Positions 1 to 6,614 of a stretch of 6,649 bases of DNA are shown here, one piece after another. Source of the stretch: Thermoanaerobaculia bacterium (lineage in GTDB: Bacteria > Acidobacteriota > Thermoanaerobaculia > Gp7-AA8); NCBI GenBank assembly GCA_023700825.1, contig JAMPYE010000244.1:1-6649 (forward strand), in the 5' to 3' direction. Position 1 is the first letter of the stretch. The number at the start of each line of letters is the position of its first letter. The notes beneath the pieces are model-generated. The model worked only from the letters and a program-made list of their open reading frames with translations, searched no databases and was not told the origin of the DNA. The position numbers and the translations under genes are program-made.

Positions 1-1
1 C

Positions 2-2473
2 GTCACCATCGGCTGGATCGAAATCGTCACGGACGTGCCCGCCGAGGTCATCGGCCACCTCCTGCCGATCGGCGACGGCGGGATCGACACGCAGGCGTTC
101 TGCCTTCCGGGAGATCTCGACCTCACCCCTGCCTCGCTCGCCGTCTCGACGCGAATCAACGGCGGAGGGACCGACTCACCCCCGGGGACGATCGTTCCCG
201 ACGGCGAGACGCTCGAGCTGACGTACGAAGTGACGAACCTCGGCGACTCCGCGATCGACTCGATCGTCGTCGAGGACAGCTGGGGCCTCGAAGTGAGCTG
301 CCCCTCCTCGACGTTGCAGCCCGACGAGACGTTCGTCTGCACCGCGAGCTCGATCGCGGCGCCTTGCCGGAACGAGCACGTGGGCAGCGTGACCGCGCGC
401 GCCGCCGATGGAACGCTGATCCGCGCGCGCGACGCGGCCTGGTATCTCGGCACGGTGATCGCGAAGATCTCGATCGAGTCCGCGGTCGACGGCAATGACG
501 CGGACCTCCAGCCTGGGCCAACTGTCCCGGAAGGCACGCCGCTCTCCATCACCTACGTGATCACGAATACGGGCGAAGCGGCACTGAGCGATCTCGAGGT
601 GACGGGCGGCGCCGGCGCGACGGTGGCTTGCCCGGGCACGTCGCTCGCGCGGGGCGCGACGATGCAGTGCACGGCGACGATCGTCGCGACTCGCGGCCAG
701 CAGGACCTCATGCCGACCGTGAGGGCGACCTCGCCCTGCCGCCGGATCGAGGCATCCGATCCGCTGCACTACTTCGGACGCGCGGTCGAGCCCGCGATTC
801 AACTCGTCAAGACGGTCAACGGTGTCGACGCGAACACTCCGCCCGGCCCTTCAATCGCCGTCGGGCAAATGATCGAGTTTCGCTTCATCGTCACGAATGT
901 CGGCACCGAGGCGCTGAACAGCGTTCGCGTGGTCGACGACAAGGTCGCCATCATCGACTGCCCGAAAGGAGCTCTCGAGCCCGGCGAGTCGATGACCTGC
1001 ATGGGGCAGGCGATCGCGCTCCCTTGCCCGCAGGCGAATCTCGCGACCGCGTTCGGCTCCGCCCTCCTGGGTGGAGACGTGAGCGACGACGACGTGGCGC
1101 ATTACTTCGGAGGGCTGAACCCTGCGATCGATCTCGAGCTGCTCGTCAACGGGTTCGATGCGGACGTCGCGCCGGGTCAGCCGCTCGGCGTTGGAGTGCC
1201 GCTGCAGCTCTCGTACGTCGTGACGAACGTCGGTGACCTCGCCCTCGGTTCCGTCGCGGTCACCGACGACGTCGGGCTCACGGTGACCTGCCCGAAGACG
1301 ACGCTGCAGCCGGGCGAGTCGATGACCTGTACCGCGGCCGGAACCGCGCTCGCCGGACCGCACGTGCACCAGGGAAGCGTCACCGGAACGCCGGCCTGCG
1401 GTGGCAACGTCACCGACACCGACCCGGCACATTACAACGGCCTGACGGCCGGGATGACGCTCGAGCTGCTCGTCAACGGCGAGGACGCCGACGACCCGCC
1501 GGGGCCGATCGTCCTGGCTGGCGACCAGTTGCAGTGGACGTTCGTCTCGAGCAACACCGGTTCCGCACCGCTGGCGTCGGTCGTCGTGACGCTCGCTGGA
1601 GTGACGCCCGCCGTCTGCCCGAAGACGAGCCTTGCTCCGGGAGAGTCGATGACCTGCACGCTTCAGAGCATCGCGCAAGCGGGAAACAATCCTCTATACG
1701 GGACCGCGACTGCCTCGGACGGGATCGGCGGTTTCGTGACCTCCACCGACTACGCGAACTACTTCGCGTACGACGCGCTGATTGCCCTGGAGACGCGGGT
1801 GAACGGTCAGGACGCGGACACGCCACCCGGCGCCTCGATCCTCGTTGGGACATCGGTGAGCTGGACCTACGCCGTCACGAATGCGGGTGACATCAGCCTC
1901 ACGAGCGTCGCGGTGACGGACAGCGCAGCAGCGGTCGTGACGTGCCCGAAGACGTCTCTCGCACCGGGTGAATCGATGACCTGCACGGCGTCGGGCACCG
2001 CCGTCCTCGGTCTCCATACGAACATCGGAACGGTGACGGGGACGGCGCTGGGAAAGTCGATCGGGGCATCGGATCCGGCCAGCTACACGGGGTTCAGCGC
2101 CTACCAGGGCTGCGTGCCAGGCTACTGGAGGAATCACACCGACAGCTGGCCGCCGACCGGGTACAGCCCGTCACAGACGGTCCAGTCGATGTTCAGCGAC
2201 GCGTGGCGGTATTCCTACATCGGTCCGGCCTCGCTCCTGCAGGCGATGGGGTTCGCCGGAGGGCCGGGCGTGGATGGCGCGGCAGAGATCGTGCTTCGGG
2301 CGGGCGTAGCCGCCGCGCTCAATGCCGCGCATCCGAGCGTGAACTACCCGAGGACTCTGTCGGCGGTCATCGGGCAGGTCAATACGGCGCTGGTATCGTG
2401 GAACCGCGACTCCATGCTCGCACTCGCGGCAGCGCTCGACGCGGACAACAATCTGGGGTGTCCCTTGAATTGA
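2..2473 (+). CDS. Large secreted-type protein with six DUF11/DUF7507-like Ig repeats and a C-terminal CxPGYWRNH domain (5' partial)
   Basis: The reading frame is open from base 2 to the TGA at 2471-2473. The GTG at 35 is internal because the frame continues upstream without a stop, so the true start and any signal peptide lie outside the window. Counting residues from that GTG, about 30 residues lead into six repeats of roughly 110 residues (31-686). Each has a VNGxDADxPPG-like opening, a central VTNxG strand, a CP-x11-C pair and, in most, an ending like SDPxHY. These are hallmarks of DUF11/DUF7507 beta-sandwich repeats of bacterial surface proteins. Residues 687-812 form a different domain starting with CVPGYWRNH and ending NNLGCPLN. 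No transmembrane segment, LPXTG or PEP-CTERM anchor follows. The paired cysteines and repeats suggest an extracytoplasmic, perhaps adhesive or structural protein; this is inference, and no enzymatic motif is seen. The gap to kgd argues against co-transcription. Confidence 0.87.
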   Translation, partial: VTIGWIEIVTDVPAEVIGHLLPIGDGGIDTQAFCLPGDLDLTPASLAVSTRINGGGTDSPPGTIVPDGETLELTYEVTNLGDSAIDSIVVEDSWGLEVSCPSSTLQPDETFVCTASSIAAPCRNEHVGSVTARAADGTLIRARDAAWYLGTVIAKISIESAVDGNDADLQPGPTVPEGTPLSITYVITNTGEAALSDLEVTGGAGATVACPGTSLARGATMQCTATIVATRGQQDLMPTVRATSPCRRIEASDPLHYFGRAVEPAIQLVKTVNGVDANTPPGPSIAVGQMIEFRFIVTNVGTEALNSVRVVDDKVAIIDCPKGALEPGESMTCMGQAIALPCPQANLATAFGSALLGGDVSDDDVAHYFGGLNPAIDLELLVNGFDADVAPGQPLGVGVPLQLSYVVTNVGDLALGSVAVTDDVGLTVTCPKTTLQPGESMTCTAAGTALAGPHVHQGSVTGTPACGGNVTDTDPAHYNGLTAGMTLELLVNGEDADDPPGPIVLAGDQLQWTFVSSNTGSAPLASVVVTLAGVTPAVCPKTSLAPGESMTCTLQSIAQAGNNPLYGTATASDGIGGFVTSTDYANYFAYDALIALETRVNGQDADTPPGASILVGTSVSWTYAVTNAGDISLTSVAVTDSAAAVVTCPKTSLAPGESMTCTASGTAVLGLHTNIGTVTGTALGKSIGASDPASYTGFSAYQGCVPGYWRNHTDSWPPTGYSPSQTVQSMFSDAWRYSYIGPASLLQAMGFAGGPGVDGAAEIVLRAGVAAALNAAHPSVNYPRTLSAVIGQVNTALVSWNRDSMLALAAALDADNNLGCPLN
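125..2092 (+). repeat. Six tandem Ig-like repeat units within the surface protein gene
   Basis: Approximate units are 125-451, 452-778, 779-1111, 1112-1441, 1442-1768 and 1769-2092. All six keep two cysteines exactly 13 residues apart (89/102, 199/212, 309/322, 419/432, 528/541, 637/650, counted from the GTG at 35), which suits a disulfide in each domain. Units 3-6 share PGESMTC, and their DNA there is nearly identical (GA[GA]TCGATGACCTG). Units 1 and 2 have diverged at this place (PDETFVC, RGATMQC). A third cysteine lies 9 residues after the second in units 1 and 3, and 23 residues after it in units 2 and 4; units 5 and 6 lack it. The boundaries are my own alignment by eye and may shift by a few residues. 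Confidence 0.85.
2093..2470 (+). other. C-terminal CxPGYWRNH domain of the surface protein
   Basis: Residues 687-812, counted from the GTG at 35, break the Ig repeat pattern. They begin with an aromatic-rich CVPGYWRNH motif (693-701), continue through a mostly Ala/Leu-rich, probably helical segment, and end NNLGCPLN. The only two cysteines of the domain, 693 and 809, sit at its two ends and could close it with a disulfide. I recall similar CxPGYW[KR]NH ... NNxGCPL modules at the C-termini of secreted proteins in several phyla, but know no established function. The domain looks complete because the stop follows the GCPL ending directly. Confidence 0.7.
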
Positions 2474-2511
2474 GCGTGATGAGCGCCTGCTGACGCGGCT
2501 CCGCAGGTCGC

Positions 2512-2573
2512 GTGGAGCGCGGAAGCTCACGCTTCCGCCGAGGAAGGGCGCAAGCTGCGCTTGCGCACTCCAC
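2512..2573 (-). repeat. Two-hairpin palindromic repeat, copy 1 (reverse orientation)
   Basis: The element runs from GTGGAGCGCG to CACTCCAC. It holds two perfect 8-bp hairpins: GCGGAAGC/GCTTCCGC with a 4-base loop (2519-2538) and GCGCAAGC/GCTTGCGC with a 3-base loop (2548-2566). Its reverse complement matches the copy at 6423-6479, with 26 of 28 bases identical over the first arm (TGGAGTGCGCAAGC, loop, GCTTGCGCCCT), so this copy lies inverted relative to the other two. It starts 38 bases after the stop of the surface protein gene and could act as a bidirectional terminator or a REP-like element, but no T-tract follows either hairpin. It is not coding. Confidence 0.8.
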
Positions 2574-2591
2574 ATGGGGCCCGTTCCCTTC

Positions 2592-2620
2592 GCTACAAGG
2601 TATCCCCCTCGATCTAGTAT
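2592..2620 (+). promoter_or_regulatory. Weak candidate promoter for kgd
   Basis: TAGTAT (2615-2620) matches the sigma-70 -10 consensus at four of six positions. GCTACA (2592-2597), 17 bases upstream, matches the -35 consensus at its last three. The stretch lies between repeat copy 1 and the gene and is less GC-rich than its surroundings. GTATCC occurs twice here (2600-2605 and 2617-2622). It would give a leader of roughly 60 bases. Such weak matches arise easily by chance and the organism's promoter consensus is unknown. Confidence 0.25.
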
Positions 2621-2671
2621 CCTTACGCCACGTGTCTCCGCCCGCCGATGCCGGGCCGGGGCCGATGATTC

Positions 2672-2678
2672 GGAAAGG
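2672..2678 (+). promoter_or_regulatory. Ribosome binding site that sets the kgd start at 2688
   Basis: GGAAAGG lies nine bases ahead of the ATG at 2688. Translation from that ATG begins directly with the N-terminal helix typical of the family (MSPTPNYGTN, then FIEELYEKY). The in-frame ATG at 2574 would add 38 Arg/Pro-rich residues without family resemblance and sits immediately after the palindromic repeat, so 2688 is preferred. Confidence 0.7.
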
Positions 2679-2687
2679 CCACTCTCC

Positions 2688-5600
2688 ATGTCTCCCACAC
2701 CCAATTACGGCACGAATATCGTCTTCATCGAGGAACTGTACGAGAAGTACAGGATCGACCCCGCTTCGGTCAGCGAGAGCTGGCGCGAGTTCTTCGCGGA
2801 CTACGCCCCCGCGGACGAGGCCCCGGCGTCCGCGCCGGCCGCGCCGTCAGCGGCAGTTCCCCCGCCGCAGCCTGCGGCCCCGGTCGCTTCGACGATGACG
2901 GCGGCCGCGCCGAAGTCGCCGACTGCGCCGGCTCCCGGAGTTGCGCCCGAACAGATCGTCCCGCTCCGCGGCGCGGCGTCGAAGATCGTCTCGAACATGG
3001 AAGCCTCGCTCGAGATGCCGACGGCGACGACGCTTCGCGTGATCCCGGTGAAGGCGCTCGAGGAGAACCGCCGGATCATCAACAACCACCTGACGCTGAT
3101 CGGCCAGAACAAGGCGTCGTACACGCACGTCATCGCCTGGGCGCTCATTCGCGCGCTCAAGGAGATGCCGCGGATGAACGCCTGCTACGCCGAGATCGAC
3201 GGGCAGCCAGCGCGCATCGACCAGCCCGACATCAACTTCGGCTTGGCGATCGACCTCGAGAAGAAGGACGGCTCGCGCTCGCTCCTCGTCCCGAACATCA
3301 AGAAGGCGAACACGCTCGACTTCTCGCAGTTCCTCAAGGCGTACAACGACCTGATCAAGCGCGCCCGCGGCGGCCAGCTCGGCGTACCCGACTTCGAGGG
3401 AACGACCGTGTCGCTGACGAACCCCGGGACGCTCGGAACGATCTCGTCGATCCCGCGCCTCATGCGCACGCAGGGCTGCATCATCGCCACGGGGCAGATC
3501 GACGTTCCCGCCGAATACTCCGCCACCGATCCTCAGGTGCTCGCCGAGCTCGGCGTCTCGAAGGTCATGACGATCACGAGCACGTACGACCACCGCATCA
3601 TCCAGGGAGCCGAGTCGGGCGCCTTTCTCGCCCGCGTCCACAATCTCCTCCTCGGAGCCGACAACTTCTACGACGAGCTCTTCCGCGATCTGCGCATCCC
3701 GTACGAACCGATGCGCTGGTCGCGCGACCGCAAGCGCTCGCTCGAAGGCGGGCGCCGCTCGGACGAAGACATGTCGCGCGAGGCGGGCGTTCTCTCGATG
3801 ATCAACGCCTACCGCGTCCGCGGCCACCTGCTCGCCGACCTCGACCCGCTCGAGTACAAGGTCGGACAGCACGCGGAGCTCAACCCCGCCTACTATGGCC
3901 TGACGCTCTGGGACCTCGACCGCGACTTCGTCGCCGGCGGCCTCTGCGGACGGATGAGCGCGTCGCTCCGCGAGATCCTCGACACGCTGCGCGAGACGTA
4001 CTGCGGCAAGCTCGCCCCCGAGTACATGTTCATCCAGGACCCGGTGCAGAAGCGCTGGCTCCAGGACCGGATGGAGCCGCTGCGCAACAGCGCGCCGCTG
4101 GAGGCGCCGGTCAAGCGCCGGATCCTCAAGAAGCTCAACGACTCCGAGGTCTTCGAGAAGTTTCTTCACACGAAGTACGTCGGCCACAAGCGCTTCTCGC
4201 TCGAGGGCGCGGAGACACTCGTGCCGATGCTCGACCACGGCCTGACGCTCGCCGCGCTCGACGGCGTCGAAGAAGTCGTCATCGGCATGGCTCACCGGGG
4301 CCGCCTCAACGTCCTCGCGACGATCATGGGCAAGGAGTACGAGAAGATCTTCTCGGAGTTCGAGGGCGACATCGACGAGAACACCGCCCAGGGCTCCGGT
4401 GACGTGAAGTACCACCTCGGCGCGACCGGCACGCACGTCGCGCCAGACGGCCGCACGGTCATCCTCACGCTCGCGTCGAACCCGAGCCACCTCGAAGCGG
4501 TCGACCCGGTCGTCGAAGGCATGGCGCGCGCGAAACAGAAGCTCCTCCGCGACACGCAGCAGAAGCGCGTGGTGCCGATCCTGCTCCACGGCGACGCGGC
4601 ATTCGCCGGCCAGGGCGTGGTCGCCGAGACGCTATCGATGTCGCAGCTCAAGGGTTACACCTCGGGCGGCACGATCCACCTCGTCATCAACAACCAGATC
4701 GGCTTTACGACGGGCCCCGAATCGGCGCGGTCGTCGGTCTACTCGACCGAAATCGCGAAGATGATCATGGCGCCGATCTTCCACGTGAACGGCGACGACC
4801 CCGAGGCGTGCGTCCGCGCGATGAGCCTCGCGTTCGCATTCCGCCAGCGGTTCCAGAAGGATGTCGTCATCGACATGGTCTGCTACCGACGGCACGGGCA
4901 CAACGAAGGCGACGACCCGTCGCTCACGCAGCCGAAGATGTACAAGCTGATCAAGGAGCACCGCTCGGTGCGGAAGCTCTACACCGAGGCGCTGCTGCGA
5001 AAGGGCGATCTGCAGCCAGACGAGGCCGAGCAGTGGCTCGACGCGTTCCGCAACCAGCTGCAGGAAGCTTTCGATCACATGCAGCAGACCTCGGACGCCA
5101 CGCCACCTGCGCCGGCGAAGCACGACGCGCTTTGGACCGACGAGGAAGTCACCGGCAACCAGGACGTGCTCTCGGCCGACACGGGTATCACCCCCGGGAC
5201 GATCGCCGCAGTCGGCCGCGCGATCAGCACGCCGAAGGAAGGCTTCCACGTTCATCCGAAGGTGAAGGGAATCCTCGAGAAGCGCGGCCGGATGGCGGAA
5301 GGCACGGAGAAGATCGACTGGGCGTTCGCCGAGACGATGGCGTTCGGGTCGATCCTCCACGACGGCCACTGCGTCCGCCTCAGCGGGCAGGACGTCGGCC
5401 GCGGCACCTTCTCGCACCGTCATGCGGTGCTGCACGACTACACGACGGGAGAGCCGTACATTCCGCTCAACGCGCTCGCGAAGAACTTCCCGATCGTGGA
5501 GCCGGAGCGCGGGCCGGACGGAAAGCGCGTGCTCGACCCCGCGACTACGCCAGTCTATTTCTCGGTCTACGACTCGCTGCTGTCGGAGTACGGCGTGCTC

Positions 5601-6416
5601 GGCTTCGAGTACGGCTACTCGGTCGCCGATCCGTCGACGCTGGTGGTCTGGGAAGCGCAGTTCGGCGATTTCATGAACGGCGCGCAGATCATCATCGATC
5701 AGTTCCTCTCGAGCGCCGAGGAGAAGTGGTCACAGCACTCGGGCCTGGTGATGCTGCTGCCTCACGGCTTCGAAGGACAGGGGCCGGAGCACTCGAGCGC
5801 GCGCCTCGAGCGCTTCCTCACGCTCTGCGCCGAAGGGAACATGCAGGTGATGAACCTGACGACGCCGGCGCAGTACTTCCACGCGCTGCGACGGCAGATG
5901 GTGAACGACCCGCGCAAGCCGCTGGTGATCATGACGCCGAAGTCGCTTCTGCGGCATCCGGCGGCGGTGTCGAGCGTCGAGGAGCTGAGCCGCGGCCGCC
6001 TCGAGCCGGTGCTCGACGATCCGTATTTCGCCGAGGCGTCGAAGCGGAACGCCGTGGAGCGCATCGTGCTGGTGTCGGGCAAGCTCTACTACGACCTGAA
6101 GAGCGCGCGCGACGCGAAGAACGACGACAGGATCGCGATCGTGCGGCTCGAGCAGTTCTACCCCTTCCCGCGCCGCGCGCTGCAGAACATCTTCGGCTCG
6201 TACCCGAACGCGCAGGAGATCTTCTGGGTCCAGGAGGAGCCGCGCAACATGGGAGGCTGGAACTTCATCCACCACCGGATCGAGGCAGTCCTCGGTGGCC
6301 GCAAGATCACCTACTACGGCCGCCCCATCGCGGCCTCCCCCGCAACCGGCCACCACGCCCGTCACGAGCAGCAGCACGAAGCCCTGATCGAGCACGCGTT
6401 AGGGCTGAAGGGGTGA
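2688..6416 (+). CDS. kgd: Multifunctional 2-oxoglutarate dehydrogenase E1o/E2-type succinyltransferase fusion (Kgd/OdhA)
   Basis: This 1242-residue cytosolic TCA-cycle enzyme decarboxylates 2-oxoglutarate with thiamine diphosphate and passes the succinyl group toward CoA; mycobacterial relatives also release succinic semialdehyde or perform carboligation. Its length is close to that of mycobacterial Kgd. Residues 1-40 form the N-terminal E1o helix region (FIEELYEKYRIDP, SWREFF). Residues 41-90 are an Ala/Pro linker. Residues 91-340 are the E2 acyltransferase core, with SLTNPGTLGT (242-251) and the active-site DHRIIQGAESG (301-311, His302). Residues 365-1242 are E1o: RGHLLADLDPL, GMAHRGRLNVL (533-543, His536), SGDVKYHLGATG, SNPSHLEAVDP, the ThDP motif HGDAAFAGQG to NN (634-669), RRHGHNEGDDP (734-744), then the pyrimidine-binding domain with SEYGVLGFEYGY (966-977) and EAQFGDFMNGAQ. 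There is no lipoyl domain, as in actinobacterial Kgd, so a lipoylated E2 from another complex must be the partner. Family assignment is very secure. Regulation by a GarA/OdhI-like protein cannot be judged here. Confidence 0.97.
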   Translation: MSPTPNYGTNIVFIEELYEKYRIDPASVSESWREFFADYAPADEAPASAPAAPSAAVPPPQPAAPVASTMTAAAPKSPTAPAPGVAPEQIVPLRGAASKIVSNMEASLEMPTATTLRVIPVKALEENRRIINNHLTLIGQNKASYTHVIAWALIRALKEMPRMNACYAEIDGQPARIDQPDINFGLAIDLEKKDGSRSLLVPNIKKANTLDFSQFLKAYNDLIKRARGGQLGVPDFEGTTVSLTNPGTLGTISSIPRLMRTQGCIIATGQIDVPAEYSATDPQVLAELGVSKVMTITSTYDHRIIQGAESGAFLARVHNLLLGADNFYDELFRDLRIPYEPMRWSRDRKRSLEGGRRSDEDMSREAGVLSMINAYRVRGHLLADLDPLEYKVGQHAELNPAYYGLTLWDLDRDFVAGGLCGRMSASLREILDTLRETYCGKLAPEYMFIQDPVQKRWLQDRMEPLRNSAPLEAPVKRRILKKLNDSEVFEKFLHTKYVGHKRFSLEGAETLVPMLDHGLTLAALDGVEEVVIGMAHRGRLNVLATIMGKEYEKIFSEFEGDIDENTAQGSGDVKYHLGATGTHVAPDGRTVILTLASNPSHLEAVDPVVEGMARAKQKLLRDTQQKRVVPILLHGDAAFAGQGVVAETLSMSQLKGYTSGGTIHLVINNQIGFTTGPESARSSVYSTEIAKMIMAPIFHVNGDDPEACVRAMSLAFAFRQRFQKDVVIDMVCYRRHGHNEGDDPSLTQPKMYKLIKEHRSVRKLYTEALLRKGDLQPDEAEQWLDAFRNQLQEAFDHMQQTSDATPPAPAKHDALWTDEEVTGNQDVLSADTGITPGTIAAVGRAISTPKEGFHVHPKVKGILEKRGRMAEGTEKIDWAFAETMAFGSILHDGHCVRLSGQDVGRGTFSHRHAVLHDYTTGEPYIPLNALAKNFPIVEPERGPDGKRVLDPATTPVYFSVYDSLLSEYGVLGFEYGYSVADPSTLVVWEAQFGDFMNGAQIIIDQFLSSAEEKWSQHSGLVMLLPHGFEGQGPEHSSARLERFLTLCAEGNMQVMNLTTPAQYFHALRRQMVNDPRKPLVIMTPKSLLRHPAAVSSVEELSRGRLEPVLDDPYFAEASKRNAVERIVLVSGKLYYDLKSARDAKNDDRIAIVRLEQFYPFPRRALQNIFGSYPNAQEIFWVQEEPRNMGGWNFIHHRIEAVLGGRKITYYGRPIAASPATGHHARHEQQHEALIEHALGLKG

Positions 6417-6422
6417 GGAGAT

Positions 6423-6479
6423 GTGGAGTGCGCAAGCAAAGCTTGCGCCCTGACTCGCGGAAGCAAAGCTCCCGCTCCC
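6423..6479 (+). repeat. Two-hairpin palindromic repeat, copy 2
   Basis: It starts six bases after the kgd stop with GTGGAGTGCG. The first hairpin is GCGCAAGC-AAA-GCTTGCGC (6430-6448, perfect 8 bp). The second is GCGGAAGC-AAA-GCTCCCGC (6457-6475, 8 bp with one A-C mismatch), followed by TCC. It is the same family as copy 1 in the opposite orientation, with the same order of arms when that copy is reverse complemented. Its position makes it a candidate 3' end structure for the kgd transcript. Confidence 0.8.
6430..6448 (+). terminator. Possible terminator or 3'-end hairpin of kgd
   Basis: A perfect 8-bp GC-rich stem with an AAA loop begins 13 bases after the kgd stop codon, and a second stem follows at 6457-6475. 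There is no run of T after either stem, so intrinsic termination of the classical kind is not supported. Protection of the mRNA 3' end, as known for REP elements, is equally possible. It is part of repeat copy 2. Confidence 0.3.
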
Positions 6480-6508
6480 TGGTGCAGTGCGTGGGATCAT
6501 GTCACTCG

Positions 6509-6523
6509 CCGAGGGTACCTCGG
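6509..6523. other. Short perfect hairpin between kgd and the right edge
   Basis: CCGAGG-GTA-CCTCGG forms a 6-bp perfect stem with a 3-base loop. It directly follows TGTCACTCGC (6500-6509, sharing one base), a 10-mer that recurs in repeat copy 3 at 6640-6649. This hints that it is related debris of the same repeat family or a separate terminator-like stem. No T-tract follows. Confidence 0.45.
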
Positions 6524-6535
6524 AAGTCACGTCCT

Positions 6536-6584
6536 AATTCAGGACTCTACATTCCGTAGAATCAATTCTGGATGGTTCTGAATT
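6536..6584. other. Interrupted 15-bp inverted repeat in an AT-richer stretch
   Basis: The left arm AATTCAGGACTCTAC (6536-6550) pairs with GTAGA (6556-6560) across a 5-base loop. After a 14-base bulge (6561-6574) it pairs with GTTCTGAATT (6575-6584), including one G-U pair if transcribed. The stretch is clearly richer in A and T than the rest of the window and has no convincing reading frame. It could be a structured RNA, the leader of a gene beyond the edge, or a protein binding site. GATAAA at 6588-6593 weakly resembles a -10 box but lacks a convincing -35. Confidence 0.45.
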
Positions 6585-6614
6585 CGCGATAAAGCTGGCA
6601 GGCGCGGGGCGATT

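Noticed and set aside
35..37. GTG at 35 as the start of the surface protein
   Set aside because: The same frame is open back to base 2 (VTIGWIEIVTD), no signal peptide follows the GTG, and a repeat protein of this kind should be exported. The gene most likely begins outside the window.
2597..2624. Possible operator palindrome AAGG...CCTT in the kgd leader
   Set aside because: Only four base pairs match before mismatches begin, which is expected by chance.
2574..2687. N-terminal extension of kgd from the ATG at 2574
   Set aside because: The 38 added residues are Arg/Pro-rich without family resemblance, the ATG directly abuts repeat copy 1, and a good ribosome binding site precedes the ATG at 2688.
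2847..4589. A 580-residue open frame on the minus strand opposite kgd
   Set aside because: It is antisense to strongly conserved kgd codons, its translation is rich in Arg, Val, Glu and Asp with no recognisable domain, and such frames are common opposite GC-rich genes.
4808..6559. A 583-residue plus-strand open frame overlapping the 3' half of kgd
   Set aside because: The translation is Arg/Ala/Pro-rich low-complexity sequence in a shifted frame of kgd. The kgd frame holds all conserved E1o motifs, so this is a shadow frame.
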